Shown here one piece after another: positions 26,821 to 37,927 of a stretch of DNA of 64,000 bases (its first letter is position 1; every line of letters begins with the position of its first letter). The position numbers and the translations under genes were made by a program. Source of the stretch: Prochlorococcus sp. AG-676-P15-1 (GTDB taxonomy: Bacteria > Cyanobacteriota > Cyanobacteriia > PCC-6307 > Cyanobiaceae); assembly GCA_003210825.1 (NCBI GenBank), contig QCUF01000001.1, forward strand, positions 1-64,000, given 5' to 3'. The notes under the pieces were generated by a model. That model searched no databases. It saw nothing but the letters and a program-made list of their open reading frames with translations, and was not told where the DNA came from.

Positions 26821-28050
26821 TTAAAATGATTTCTTAAATATCATCGCAAACATAAAAAAACAAAAAGATGAGATAGCTATCCACATAATCGATGCATAAC
26901 CAAATATATCTAGTACCCTCCCTGAAATAAATGGCCCAAAAAAATATCCCATTGCAAAACATTGTGATAACAGTGCTAGTGCGTAACCTTTTTTATTTGT
27001 AGGGGCAATACTGAAAACAACATCTGTAGATGTTGGGAGGAAGGATGATGTGCCTAAACTTATTAAGACGATTGCAAAAAACACTAAATAAAAAGCTGCA
27101 ATATTAAAATAACTAGAAATAAATAATAAAAGTGAGGCGAAAGAAAAGTTGATTAAGCTAAATTTCAAGCCAAATAATTTTCCTTTTTTTGATATCCATG
27201 AACCTATTGGCCATTGCAAAAGTAACAATAAAATTAACTGAAAAGAAATGATAAAACTAATAACTTGTTCATTTAAAACATCTCTTATAACTCCACCCAT
27301 AACAAGATCAAGTGGTAATGTCACCTGGATTAAAGCAAGAGATGTGGTTATAAATATTACAGATAAAACTATTATGGTTGTATTTTTATTCCACTTCTCT
27401 TGATAGATTTTAACGTGATCTAAAGACTTTTTTTGAGAATTCTCTAAAGTTTTTTTTATCGACTTTTTATTTCTTAAAATCAAAAAAATAATTGAAAACA
27501 TACAAAATATATCATTTAAAAATATCGATTTGAGATAAATAAAATTATTCATAAATCCACCAATAAATACTCCTAAAAATATCCCCAAAGCCTCAGAAGT
27601 TCTCACCAGGGCATAAGCTTTTCTTGTATCAATAGGTTTACAAAAATATGGGACTACAAATTCTGCAGTAGGCCAATATATCCCCGCTGCTGCCCCTATA
27701 AAAGCTTGACCAAGGATGTAAGAGAAAGTATCTTTTGAAATAATTAAACAAAATCCAGCAGCAATACTTATGAATGAAGAGATAAATAAAGGATTATGAA
27801 TTTTGCCTGTTTTATTAAGGTAATTACCAGTAACGATTCTTGTTAAAGTACCTATGATTGCTGATATCGTAAAACCTAAACCAATTTCTGTTGCTGACAA
27901 TCCAATATTATTGAAAATAAGGGATGTTAAATAAATTACTCCTCCTGCTCCAAATGAAGCAAAGAATCTTATTTTAGTAATTAACCTTAAATGAAAGGGA
28001 AATTGACTCCACCAAAGTTTACCTGTAAGAAATTTATTCGGAATAACCAC
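26821..28050 (-). CDS. MFS transporter
   Basis: ~12 TM; GLSATEIGLGFTISAIIGTLTRIVTGNYLNKTG. Confidence 0.85.
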   Translation of the reverse strand: MVIPNKFLTGKLWWSQFPFHLRLITKIRFFASFGAGGVIYLTSLIFNNIGLSATEIGLGFTISAIIGTLTRIVTGNYLNKTGKIHNPLFISSFISIAAGFCLIISKDTFSYILGQAFIGAAAGIYWPTAEFVVPYFCKPIDTRKAYALVRTSEALGIFLGVFIGGFMNNFIYLKSIFLNDIFCMFSIIFLILRNKKSIKKTLENSQKKSLDHVKIYQEKWNKNTTIIVLSVIFITTSLALIQVTLPLDLVMGGVIRDVLNEQVISFIISFQLILLLLLQWPIGSWISKKGKLFGLKFSLINFSFASLLLFISSYFNIAAFYLVFFAIVLISLGTSSFLPTSTDVVFSIAPTNKKGYALALLSQCFAMGYFFGPFISGRVLDIFGYASIMWIAISSFCFFMFAMIFKKSF

Positions 28051-28052
28051 AA

Positions 28053-29615
28053 TTGAAATTCATTTTTATACTTTTTGTAAGTTTCTTTAGTTTTTGTTCA
28101 GCAAAAGATGCAATAGCGGCTGAAAAGATAAATATCAAATTCGAAGAGATGTCAATCCCTTTAACTATAGATCAGTTATTAAACTTAGAGAATTATAAGG
28201 ATGATTCTACAGAAGTAATAGACTGGTTTAAGCAAAATGGATTTTTAAAAGTATTTGAGATATCAAAATTTTTAAGATTCCCAGTTTTTAAAGAAGAAAG
28301 TTTAAACAGCCAAGTATTAAGAAGTTGGGTAGGCAGAAAAATTCTTTCAGAATTAAGTAATACTATTTTGATTCCCAATGACAAAGATGGTATTAAGGTT
28401 TTTAATACAATAGAAAGTTTGTTGGAAGTCAAAAATGAAGTTTCGACTTTGGACATCCTAAAGGCTTTACCTTCAGAAGAAATCTCGTTAGATATTGATA
28501 ATTTAATTTTAATAATTTCTTCATGGAAAAAGGAATTAGCAAAGCAACAAAGTCTAAACCTAAAATTAAAATCATTAGAAAAAACCAATAACACTTTTTC
28601 TAAGAAAAAAGAATATAAAGATAATTCAGATCTGATAAAAATTAATAAGCAAATTTATACGCCTCATAGAGTTGAGCCTTTAAAAATTGAATTATGGAAA
28701 AATAAGAAAACCAAATCAAATAAAGATCTAGTTATATTTATGCCAGGCCTTGGAGGAAATATTGATAATTTCAGATGGATTGGCATTGAATTAAGTAAGA
28801 GAGGTTGGCCCGTAGTATTTATAGACCATGAAGGAAGTAATTCAAAGGCTTTTTTAGAAGTAATCGAAGGTACTAATTCAATTCCATCTAGTGCTGACTT
28901 TTTCTTATACCGTATCAAAGATTTAGATGCAGTAATAAAAGCGCATAATAATGGGAAATTAGGATTAGCCAATGAATCATATATTTTAATGGGACATTCT
29001 TTAGGAGCTTTAATAGCTTTTTTATATGAAGGTGATTTACCTAAAGATGACTTTGAAAAAAGATGTGATTTGGCTTTAAAAGATTTTGCAATAACAAATT
29101 TATCAAAATTACTCCAATGTCAATTAAACGAAATTCCATTACCCGAAATAATCAATCCAAAGAAGGCGAATGGGATTATAGGATTTAATTCATTTGGCAG
29201 CTTAATCTGGCCAAATGAAAAAAGTTCTGGAATTGAGGTTCCAGTACTGTTAATTGGAGGGACTTATGATCTTATAACTCCCTTAATAAGTGAGCAATTC
29301 AAAGTATTTTTATCTACTACTACTAATCCTTTAAATAGATTCTTGATTATTGAGGGATCAAGTCATTTTTCACCAATAAGAATCAATGATAATTATTCAG
29401 AAAATATCGAAAATAATGATATTTTTAAAATCAATAAATCTTTTATTGGATCTAATCCTTACTCTGTTCAAAATTTATCTTTAAAAGTTATCGTAGAGTT
29501 TTTAGAAAATATAAAAAATAACGAGAGCATTAAAGTTATAAAAAATCAAACAGAAAGCAATCTTGGTTTTCATCTTTTAGATAGAAAAACTTTAAAAGCA
29601 ATAATCAAAAATTAG
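28053..29615 (+). CDS. Alpha/beta hydrolase with N-terminal DUF1400-like region
   Basis: FMPGLGGNIDNFRWIGIELSKRGWPVVFIDHEGS, GHSLGAL nucleophile elbow, exported N-terminus. Confidence 0.8.
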   Translation: MKFIFILFVSFFSFCSAKDAIAAEKINIKFEEMSIPLTIDQLLNLENYKDDSTEVIDWFKQNGFLKVFEISKFLRFPVFKEESLNSQVLRSWVGRKILSELSNTILIPNDKDGIKVFNTIESLLEVKNEVSTLDILKALPSEEISLDIDNLILIISSWKKELAKQQSLNLKLKSLEKTNNTFSKKKEYKDNSDLIKINKQIYTPHRVEPLKIELWKNKKTKSNKDLVIFMPGLGGNIDNFRWIGIELSKRGWPVVFIDHEGSNSKAFLEVIEGTNSIPSSADFFLYRIKDLDAVIKAHNNGKLGLANESYILMGHSLGALIAFLYEGDLPKDDFEKRCDLALKDFAITNLSKLLQCQLNEIPLPEIINPKKANGIIGFNSFGSLIWPNEKSSGIEVPVLLIGGTYDLITPLISEQFKVFLSTTTNPLNRFLIIEGSSHFSPIRINDNYSENIENNDIFKINKSFIGSNPYSVQNLSLKVIVEFLENIKNNESIKVIKNQTESNLGFHLLDRKTLKAIIKN

Positions 29616-30634
29616 TATTCGATTCGAGGATCTAATATAGCAATTAAAATATCCACAACAAGATTTAATGAGACTATTAGTAAAGAGGTGATAATTACAA
29701 TTCCTTGAACAACAGTATAATCTCTTTGGGTAATAGCTTCATGTAATCTTAAAGCTATACCTGGCCATGAAAAAGTAACTTCAAAAAGAAGCGCTCCACC
29801 TGCTAAAGAAGCTATTGTTAAACCTGAAATCGTAACAATAGGTAAAAGTGCATTAGGTAAAGAGTGATTTAAGATAATTTTCCTTCTTGAGATTCCTCTG
29901 CACAAAGCTGCATTTACATAATCGCTTTTTAGTGTCTTGTCTAAATTTATTCTTAGAGATCTACTAAAAATTCCGCTCAAAAGAAACCCAAGAGTTATTG
30001 AAGGAAGGGCAAGATGATATAAGCTTTCTCTTAAATAGATAAGATTATTATTTAGAATACTATCTAAAACTAGAAAGCCTGTAATTTGAGGTTGGCTATA
30101 AGTGATTGGGAACCTCCCACCAATTGGAAAAATTCTTAAATATACCGAAAATATTAATTGAGCTAAAATTGCCCCCCAGAAAGGTGGAATTGCATATGAA
30201 GAAATTCCTATTACTCTAGCTATGTAGTCTCCTTTTTTTCCTTTATTTTTTAAACCAAAAAAACCAAGCGGAAAGCCTATAACGATTGCAAAGAATATTG
30301 AAAAGATACCTAGTTCTACACTCGCTGGTAATGATTTAAGGATAATATCAAGAACCGGTTCTTGAGTACTTAAAGATTCTCCAAAATTTAAATGCAAAAT
30401 ATTATTAATGTAAGAAAGATATTGACTAAGAAGAGATTCATTTAACCCTAATTTATATCTAAGAATTTCTCTTGAAGCTTCATTAGCTCCAGATCCTAAA
30501 ATTGCGTCAACTGGGTCTCCTGGCGCAACTCTCAACAAAATAAAAACTAATGTAGATATAATCCACAATATTAAAGGTATTAAAGAAATCTTTAATAAAG
30601 AATAATTTAAAAGTTTATTAAGATCTCTACTCAT
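29612..30634 (-). CDS. ABC transporter permease, oligopeptide/nickel type (DppB-like)
   Basis: VFILLRVAPGDPVDAILG..., TISGLTIASLAGGALLFEVTFSWPGIALRLHEAITQRDYTVVQG; restart at MSRDLNKLL overlaps SBP stop. Confidence 0.85.
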   Translation of the reverse strand: MSRDLNKLLNYSLLKISLIPLILWIISTLVFILLRVAPGDPVDAILGSGANEASREILRYKLGLNESLLSQYLSYINNILHLNFGESLSTQEPVLDIILKSLPASVELGIFSIFFAIVIGFPLGFFGLKNKGKKGDYIARVIGISSYAIPPFWGAILAQLIFSVYLRIFPIGGRFPITYSQPQITGFLVLDSILNNNLIYLRESLYHLALPSITLGFLLSGIFSRSLRINLDKTLKSDYVNAALCRGISRRKIILNHSLPNALLPIVTISGLTIASLAGGALLFEVTFSWPGIALRLHEAITQRDYTVVQGIVIITSLLIVSLNLVVDILIAILDPRIEY

Positions 30635-32198
30635 CAAGGAATTTGAGATCACTCATTAAAATAATTCCTGCACCATTAAAAATAGGTTTTGAAATTTCAT
30701 TTTGCGACCAAGCTTTTTGAGATGAAATCCATATTGGAATATAAGGTATTGATTCTGAAGCTATTTTCTCTATTTCAATTAATTTCGCTAATCTTTCTTT
30801 ACCGTTTAAATTTTCGCTATCAAGAAATAAATCTTCTACTATATTTGATCCCCAAAAACTTCCGCTGTAAACAGATTCTCCTTTTTTACAGTTATCACCT
30901 TCTATTTCACTGCAACTTAGAAGGGGTGTTAAATATGCCTCGGGGTCAGAATAAGCCCCTGTCCAATCAAGAATAACCGCTGTATATATTCCTAAATTTA
31001 GATTCTTATAAATAGTTGTAGACTCTACTCCGTTGAGTTTAATATTAATACATTCTTTCAAAATATTTTTTATTTGTTCTTGCCAAGTAAGAGCAATAAG
31101 TTTATCCGCAGGTACGTTAGATCTATAAGTAAGAGGAAGATCTAAAACATTCCCGTTACAGTAGCCTTCTTTTTGTAGTAACACTTTTGCTTCTAAGGGA
31201 TCATATTTTGGCCATAATTCTTTCTTATTTTTTTTATAAATTGGTGGAACAAGTGATCTTGAGGGTTGCCTTAATCCATAACTAACCTTTTCGCTAATAA
31301 AGTCCCTATTAAGACTTTTAGCTATAGCCAACCTGACATTGAGATTATTTAAGGGATAAGAATTTGTTCTTAGACTAATAAAACTTATTTCTGTAGCAGG
31401 ACTCTTTCCTTCTCTAATTTCTTTGTTATTGCTTAATAAATTTAAATTATTTCTTTGAATATCATCAATTGAATTTGATAAAAGAACATCAATTTGTTTA
31501 CTTTTTAGAGCTCCAAAAAGAGAAGAAGAGTTGGCGTATCCAATAAAACTAATACCTTCATTATTCGGTTTATCACTCCAATAATTTAAATTTGGATCAA
31601 TTATTTGAATTTCATTTGAAAATCTCTTCAATATATATTTACCTGTACCAACAAATTTATCATTTAAAAATTTATCAGAATAATCTTTATAATAAGTAGG
31701 TGAAATAGGTGTCAAATTTATAGATGTTAGTAAACCATTAACAGAACTTGATGGTTTGTTTAGATTAATGATTACCTTATATTCGCTTGGAGTTTCTATA
31801 GATTTTATTTTATCCCCCAAGATATAATTCATTGTTCCGATTCTTTTAAATCTATCAAAAGAAAACTTTATAGCATTTGAATTAAGTAAAGTTCCATCAT
31901 GAAAAAGAACATTTTCTTTTAGATTAATTATTATTTGTAATTTATCTTTTGAAAAAATTGGCATTCCTGATGCTAATTCAGGAATCAATTCTCCTTCAGA
32001 ATTTAATTCATATAAAGTATCACCAAGCGAACTTAATAATTGAAGTGATTTAAGAGTACTTGCCCTGGCAGGATCTAAGGATTCAATTTTACCTGAACTT
32101 GCAACTATAATTCTTTTGGATTTATTATTAGAAACGCAAGAATATTGTGATAAAGAAATAAAAAAAACGAATACAGCTATTAAAAAATTATTGTGCAT
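30627..32198 (-). CDS. ABC transporter substrate-binding protein, peptide/nickel family (SBP_bac_5)
   Basis: SLDPARASTLKSLQLLSSLGDTLYELNSEGELIPELA, VLFHDGTLLNSNAIKFSFDR. Confidence 0.85.
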   Translation of the reverse strand: MHNNFLIAVFVFFISLSQYSCVSNNKSKRIIVASSGKIESLDPARASTLKSLQLLSSLGDTLYELNSEGELIPELASGMPIFSKDKLQIIINLKENVLFHDGTLLNSNAIKFSFDRFKRIGTMNYILGDKIKSIETPSEYKVIINLNKPSSSVNGLLTSINLTPISPTYYKDYSDKFLNDKFVGTGKYILKRFSNEIQIIDPNLNYWSDKPNNEGISFIGYANSSSLFGALKSKQIDVLLSNSIDDIQRNNLNLLSNNKEIREGKSPATEISFISLRTNSYPLNNLNVRLAIAKSLNRDFISEKVSYGLRQPSRSLVPPIYKKNKKELWPKYDPLEAKVLLQKEGYCNGNVLDLPLTYRSNVPADKLIALTWQEQIKNILKECINIKLNGVESTTIYKNLNLGIYTAVILDWTGAYSDPEAYLTPLLSCSEIEGDNCKKGESVYSGSFWGSNIVEDLFLDSENLNGKERLAKLIEIEKIASESIPYIPIWISSQKAWSQNEISKPIFNGAGIILMSDLKFLDE

Positions 32199-32219
32199 AA
32201 AATTTGATTTTTCAGAAAT

Positions 32220-32480
32220 TTACTTTTCAATAAAAGTATCAGAGCAATAGGTTTGTAGTGTAATTTGATTAATTTCCAATGAAAATATCTTATTAACTTC
32301 CAAAGAGAAGGGCCACTCTCTTATCCAACAAACTTTACTCTCTGGATTAATTCCTACAACCTGAAATGTCTTTTGACTATTTTTAATTTTCACACACGCT
32401 CCTTTATAGAGGTTTTTACAACTGTTATTAGGATTTAATTTAAAATTATTTTTAACTTCTACTAATTTTGAAAAACTCAT
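32220..32480 (-). CDS. Hypothetical protein
   Basis: 86 aa ORF. Confidence 0.6.
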   Translation of the reverse strand: MSFSKLVEVKNNFKLNPNNSCKNLYKGACVKIKNSQKTFQVVGINPESKVCWIREWPFSLEVNKIFSLEINQITLQTYCSDTFIEK

Positions 32481-32542
32481 TACATAAATACATTTCCTCT
32501 CTTTGGTTTAACAAGCTAAAGAGAGATATGCAAATTTTTTTT

Positions 32543-33844
32543 TCAAATACAACTTAATTGGCTAGCAATTAATTCAACTTCAGAAAGAGCATTTATTTCC
32601 TTCTTTGATTTTTCAAATTTGCCATTTGAAACTTCGTGAGTGATAACAACTATTTCTGCGTTATTTTCACTTGCATCTAATTGGACAATTGATTCTATTG
32701 ATACATCATTCTTACCAAAGAGATCTCCAATCTTACCAATCACTCCTGGACTATCTAAACAAATAATTCTAAGATAATTCTTTTTTGATATTTGATTAAA
32801 ATCAATAATATGGCAGTCTCTCCAAAAATTAAAAGATAATAATGGATCAATGGATTTCGTATCCTTTGTTAATAAAGACTGAAGATTTAAAATATCAGAA
32901 ACAACAGAAGCAGCGGTTGGTCCACTACCTGCACCTGGTCCGTACAACATTATTTCCCCTAGAGGATCAGCATCTATAAGGATGGCATTATTCACACCAT
33001 CAACCGTTGCCAAAGGATGAAATTTGGGGATTAAAGAAGGACCTACCCAAATATTTAGGGAAAGAGAATCATTAATGTTGATAGCATTTCTTTCAGAAAA
33101 GGCTAAAAGTTTTATTTCAAAACCTAATTTATTTGCATATTCAATATCTTTAATATCTATTTGATTTATACCCTCTGTACTAATTGAATCTCTATTAATT
33201 TTACCTCCAAATGCGAGTTCAGAAAGAATTGAAATCTTATCAGCCGCATCGTGTCCTCCAACATCAGCAGTTGGATCAAATTCTGCGAAACCAAGTTTCT
33301 GAGCCAATTCTAATGATGCCTTATAATCAGCTTTTTCATTTGACATTTTTGTAAGGATAAAATTTGTGGTACCGTTTATTATCCCAACCATTTTATTTAT
33401 TTGATTACTTTTAAGAGATCTTTTTAAAGGTTCAATTATTGGAATCCCTCCACATACTGCTGCTTCTGTTAAAACATAGACTCCATTCTTAGAGGCTGTA
33501 GAATATATTTCACTCCCATATCTTGCAATTACCGCTTTATTAGCTGTAACTACTGATTTTCGAGCCTTTAAAGATTTCAGAATAATATCTCTGGCTATAT
33601 CTGTCCCTCCCATTACTTCTACAATCACGTCAACATTTGGATCATTAATTAATTCATAAGGATCATTTATTAATAGATTATTTTCTAATTCAATGTCCCT
33701 TTTTTTGTTGATATTTTTAACAGCTATTCCTACGATTTCTATATCTTTTAAAATTGGATGCAGGTCATTTGTCGATTTTAAGATCTTATAAATACCTTTT
33801 CCTACAGTTCCAAAACCAATAATTCCAATTTTACACTTTTGCAT
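32543..33844 (-). CDS. hom: Homoserine dehydrogenase
   Basis: GIIGFGTVGKGI, TANKAVIARYG, AAVCGGIPIIEPLK, GIINGTTNFILTKM, DVGGHDAADKISIL, C-terminal ACT. Confidence 0.95.
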   Translation of the reverse strand: MQKCKIGIIGFGTVGKGIYKILKSTNDLHPILKDIEIVGIAVKNINKKRDIELENNLLINDPYELINDPNVDVIVEVMGGTDIARDIILKSLKARKSVVTANKAVIARYGSEIYSTASKNGVYVLTEAAVCGGIPIIEPLKRSLKSNQINKMVGIINGTTNFILTKMSNEKADYKASLELAQKLGFAEFDPTADVGGHDAADKISILSELAFGGKINRDSISTEGINQIDIKDIEYANKLGFEIKLLAFSERNAININDSLSLNIWVGPSLIPKFHPLATVDGVNNAILIDADPLGEIMLYGPGAGSGPTAASVVSDILNLQSLLTKDTKSIDPLLSFNFWRDCHIIDFNQISKKNYLRIICLDSPGVIGKIGDLFGKNDVSIESIVQLDASENNAEIVVITHEVSNGKFEKSKKEINALSEVELIASQLSCI

Positions 33845-33879
33845 TAGTTATCTTTATTTGTAATTTCAATTTTATAATA

Positions 33880-34305
33880 TTATTTCGACAAAAAATCATT
33901 TGCCTGAGACTGCATTTTTAAGAGAATATTTAAAAAACCATTTGATCTTGATGGGGTTAAACTTGCCTTTAGACCAGTATCTTCTATGAATTTATTGTTT
34001 ATATTAACGACTTCTTTTGGCGTTAATTCATTCATTCCATTGATAAGGAATGCAAGTAACCCCTTTGTTATCAAAGCATCAGAATAACCTTCCCAATAAA
34101 GTTTACCTTCTTGAAAACTCGCTTTAACAAAGACTTCAGAAACACATCCTTGAACTTTATTTTCGGGAATTAAGATACTACTATCTGGAACTTTCAATTT
34201 TTTACCTAACCATAAAATAAACTCATATTTTCTTTTAGGATCTTTTGCGTTTTTCAGTTTCTCTACTAATTTATTTAATTCTGTATAAGTTTCTTTCTTT
34301 TCCAT
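33880..34305 (-). CDS. sufE: SufE-family Fe-S assembly protein
   Basis: NKVQGCVSEVFVKASFQEGKLYWEGYSDALITKGLLAFLI. Confidence 0.9.
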   Translation of the reverse strand: MEKKETYTELNKLVEKLKNAKDPKRKYEFILWLGKKLKVPDSSILIPENKVQGCVSEVFVKASFQEGKLYWEGYSDALITKGLLAFLINGMNELTPKEVVNINNKFIEDTGLKASLTPSRSNGFLNILLKMQSQANDFLSK

Positions 34306-34342
34306 TGTTATAAAACTAATAAATAACTAAATTAGATTTACA

Positions 34343-34900
34343 CTATACTAATATTTCTTTTTCCGTAATAAAACCTGATAGAGGGATATCCCAATCAGCT
34401 CTAGTTAGAACTTTATCGCTTACACAATTAGAGGTTAAGATACCAATACATGGAATAGATCTCCAATTTTTATCTTCCCTTAATTTATCAAAATATCCTC
34501 CACCGTATCCTAATCTTATAAAGTTTCTATCAACGGAAAGACACGGAATAAACATCATACTAATGTTTTCATAACTTAATTTATTTGAAGAATAAGGAGC
34601 TAGTATCCCATGTAAATCTTTAGATAATTGTTTCTTATCCCAGGCACAAAATAACAGATTTTTTTTTTCTTCACATCTCGGCAACGCTAATAAATATTCA
34701 TCACCAAGACTTCTTAAATCAACTTCATTTTCAAGAGGCCAGTAAATTCCTATATACTTTTTTTTTAAATCTTTTCTAAAAATTGAATCAACATATGTTT
34801 TTACATTGATTTCAACTTTTCTCATATCAATAGCTGAACTTTTATTTCTCAAATTTTTAAAAAATTTCCTTTCAAAATTCTTTTTTTCTGAGATAATCAT
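34343..34900 (-). CDS. 5-formyltetrahydrofolate cyclo-ligase
   Basis: YWPLENEVDLRSL, IPCLSVDRNFIRLGYGGGYFDKLRED. Confidence 0.9.
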   Translation of the reverse strand: MIISEKKNFERKFFKNLRNKSSAIDMRKVEINVKTYVDSIFRKDLKKKYIGIYWPLENEVDLRSLGDEYLLALPRCEEKKNLLFCAWDKKQLSKDLHGILAPYSSNKLSYENISMMFIPCLSVDRNFIRLGYGGGYFDKLREDKNWRSIPCIGILTSNCVSDKVLTRADWDIPLSGFITEKEILV

Positions 34901-34909
34901 AATTTATAT

Positions 34910-35383
34910 TTAATTAAATCCTTCTTCATTTAATTTTGTAAGGGCTATGGCTAGTGCGTCTGCCGAGTCATCAGGTTTTGGTGCACGGGATAAATTTAGG
35001 TTGTACATTACCGCTTCAATAACTTCCTTCTTTGATGCTTTGCCAGAGCCTGCGATAGTAAGCTTGACTTGAGAAGGGGCGTACTCACTAACTTTAATGC
35101 TTTTGGAAGCAAATACCATCATAATAACTCCCCGAGCCTGAACAACGCTAATGGTAGTGCTAGATCTATAAAAGAAAAATTTCTCTACCGCAGCAATATC
35201 AGGTTTCCACTGATCAATCAACGTATTGAGATCATTAAAAATTTCATAAAGTCTATCTCCTTCCCCTTTATTTTTATTAGTTTCAATTACCCCACAATCA
35301 AGAAATATCTTCTTCTCATTTTGAATCTCAATAATGCCATATCCAACTCTTCCTAATCCAGGATCAATTCCAATAATCCTCAC
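34910..35383 (-). CDS. ruvC: Holliday junction endonuclease RuvC
   Basis: [57 protein letters not shown] start at 35383 avoids overlap with chlI (track start 35434). Confidence 0.9.
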   Translation of the reverse strand: MRIIGIDPGLGRVGYGIIEIQNEKKIFLDCGVIETNKNKGEGDRLYEIFNDLNTLIDQWKPDIAAVEKFFFYRSSTTISVVQARGVIMMVFASKSIKVSEYAPSQVKLTIAGSGKASKKEVIEAVMYNLNLSRAPKPDDSADALAIALTKLNEEGFN

Positions 35384-35387
35384 TTTA

Positions 35388-36476
35388 TTATTCTTGTGAT
35401 GATAATTGAAATTTGGAAAGGTCTTCTTTTTCATTCAAATCGAAGACTTTACAGAATGCTTGAATGACTCTTTCTCCTGAATCAACTTGCTCTAAGGGAT
35501 CTTTTCTTAATCGATGCCTTAAAGAACATGTAATTACTCTAGCGATATCTTCTTCTTGCACTTCAGTTCTTCCCTCAAATGCAGCAATTGCCCTTGCAGA
35601 TCGATTAGTTACAATATCCCCCCTTAGTCCATCAACATCAAGTTCGCCACATATAGCAGATATATTTAATCTAAGATCATCATCCAATTGAACAGAATTT
35701 AGTATCTCTTGCGCTTTAATAACTTTTTGCTGAAGGTCATCTTGCTTTTTCTCAACACTTATTGAGAATTCATCGGGATTATCATCAAATGAAGTTCGCT
35801 GATCAACAACTTTAACCCTTAATTCTGCATCTCTTACTGTCTTAACCTCAACGCTCATACCAAACCTATCTAATAACTGAGGCCTAAGTTCTCCCTCTTC
35901 TGGATTGCCAGAGCCAATTAAAACAAATCTTGCAGGATGTCTAACTGAAACTCCCTCTCTCTCAACTGTATTCCATCCAGATGCGGCGGAATCTAAAAGA
36001 ACATCAACTAAATGATCGTCGAGTAGATTAACTTCGTCTACGTATAACAAGCCTCTATTAGCTTTTGCTAATAAGCCTGGTTCAAAGGCCTTAATTCCTT
36101 CGCTTAAAGCCTTTTCTATATCAATAGTTCCGCACAGTCTGTCTTCTGTTGCCCCCAATGGCAAATCAACCATTGGGACTTGTTTTTTATCTTTCTCCAA
36201 ACTTTCTCCCTGTACAATTTTCTCTAAAACTTCTTTACTCTGTAAATCAGGATCTATAAGTGAACTATTATATGGATCATCTTTAACAACATCTATAGCT
36301 GGTAACAAGTCTGCTAGAGCTCTTATAGTTGTAGATTTACCAGTTCCTCTGTCACCCATAATCATTACTCCTCCAATTCTTGGATCTATAACATTTAACA
36401 AAAGAGCTAATTTCATTTCTTCTTGACCAATTACAGCAGTAAAAGGAAAAACTCTTCTTTTCTTTGTTGTATTCAC
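35388..36476 (-). CDS. chlI: Magnesium chelatase ATPase subunit I
   Basis: [50 protein letters not shown]. Confidence 0.97.
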   Translation of the reverse strand: MNTTKKRRVFPFTAVIGQEEMKLALLLNVIDPRIGGVMIMGDRGTGKSTTIRALADLLPAIDVVKDDPYNSSLIDPDLQSKEVLEKIVQGESLEKDKKQVPMVDLPLGATEDRLCGTIDIEKALSEGIKAFEPGLLAKANRGLLYVDEVNLLDDHLVDVLLDSAASGWNTVEREGVSVRHPARFVLIGSGNPEEGELRPQLLDRFGMSVEVKTVRDAELRVKVVDQRTSFDDNPDEFSISVEKKQDDLQQKVIKAQEILNSVQLDDDLRLNISAICGELDVDGLRGDIVTNRSARAIAAFEGRTEVQEEDIARVITCSLRHRLRKDPLEQVDSGERVIQAFCKVFDLNEKEDLSKFQLSSQE

Positions 36477-36739
36477 AGCTTTAGTTCTACTTTATTTTCG
36501 TATGATCAATAGATGATACTTCAGAAAATGTTTTTAGTAAATATCCAAATTAAATTGAACGTTTTGACTATATTTGAGCTTATTTATATACAATTTTATT
36601 TCTTAATCTAATTTAATTTCTTAAAGTCTATTTTTTATCCTAAAATTTGACGTTTAGAATATGTTTAAAACTACAAACTTAAAAAAGACTTTAACAAAAA
36701 ATATCAACTTTTCATCAATTTTTACTTAACTTTATAAAT

Positions 36740-37483
36740 TTACTTGCCCTTTGAATTTTTTAAAAACCAGTTAATTTGGTGAACGATTCCTCTTAAGACA
36801 TTAATATCATGACTTGATGTCTTCGCTTTTAATAAAAATCTTTTAAAGTTAGTGATTTTTGAATTAGCTGTATGTTCCAAAAGATATCCAGTTTTAATAA
36901 GCATTTCTTCTATTTCTTTAAAAGATTCATAAATTTGTTTTGATGATGCAAGGTCAAAAACTTGTAAATCTTTCTCTGAATTATTTTTTGAAGATTTATT
37001 TAATTCATACAAGATTATTGAAACTGCATGAGAGAGGTTTAAAGAAGGATAATTTTGAGAAGTTTTAATATTAAGAATCTTATGTGCAAAAAGTAATTCA
37101 TTATTACTTAATCCTCTATCCTCTCTTCCAAATAAAATACCTAAATTATTAATCTCAACAAAAGATGAAATCCATTTTGAAATTTCCTCAGGAGATTCAC
37201 ATTCAATATCATTACTTAAATCAATCCTTCCACACGTGGCAATGACCAAATCACAATCAAAAATTGCTTGCTCAATACTATTAAAAATTTTACAATTATC
37301 AATATATCTATGTCCTTTAAGAGCCATTTTTTTTGCTTCTAAGGAAAAAATATCACATTTTGGAGAAACAATCCTCAATTCATTAACATCAAAATTAGAA
37401 CATAATCTTGCGATACTTCCAACATTTAAAGGTCCATTTGGTTCGACCAATACAACGTTCAAGTTAAGTCTTTTTTTCTTCAA
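36740..37483 (-). CDS. SpoU-family RNA 2'-O-methyltransferase (TrmJ-like)
   Basis: VVLVEPNGPLNVGSIARLCSNF, LGILFGREDRGLSNNEL, YPSLNLSHAVSIILYEL. Confidence 0.9.
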   Translation of the reverse strand: MKKKRLNLNVVLVEPNGPLNVGSIARLCSNFDVNELRIVSPKCDIFSLEAKKMALKGHRYIDNCKIFNSIEQAIFDCDLVIATCGRIDLSNDIECESPEEISKWISSFVEINNLGILFGREDRGLSNNELLFAHKILNIKTSQNYPSLNLSHAVSIILYELNKSSKNNSEKDLQVFDLASSKQIYESFKEIEEMLIKTGYLLEHTANSKITNFKRFLLKAKTSSHDINVLRGIVHQINWFLKNSKGK

Positions 37484-37488
37484 ATTTA

Positions 37489-37893
37489 TTACAAGCTATG
37501 TAAATACGTTAATAAATTAGACATGTTTTGAGGATCAATATCAAAACTTGGCATAGGAGGGGTAACTCCTTCAATAACTTGTTTTATGATTTCTGCATCA
37601 TTTAAACGCATAGTTATTGAATGTAAATCTGGTCCAACTAATCCTCTAGCAGTAATACCATGGCATCCAACACAATTCATTTTAAAGAGAGTATCTCCTT
37701 CTTTAAAAGAACCATTGAGTTCAAGAGTTTTAAGAATATATGTATCATTTTCTTCATGATTAAAATAAAAGAAAGAGCCACTAATTAATAAAATCATACA
37801 AACAATAAAAACCCGTTTCCAGATTTTTGTTTTCAAAGTTTTTTCTGCTGCAGATGATGAAGATGTTGTCACAAAAAAATGTCTCTGTGTCAC
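37489..37893 (-). CDS. cytM: Cytochrome c, CytM-like
   Basis: N-terminal membrane anchor, MNCVGCHG heme motif, LVGPDL, next to petG. Confidence 0.7.
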   Translation of the reverse strand: MTQRHFFVTTSSSSAAEKTLKTKIWKRVFIVCMILLISGSFFYFNHEENDTYILKTLELNGSFKEGDTLFKMNCVGCHGITARGLVGPDLHSITMRLNDAEIIKQVIEGVTPPMPSFDIDPQNMSNLLTYLHSL

Positions 37894-37927
37894 AATTGTG
37901 AATGAGAAATGAAAAAAATGCCAGCAA

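Noticed and set aside
28193-28972. Minus-strand ORFs of 133 and 102 aa
   Set aside because: Antisense to the alpha/beta hydrolase gene
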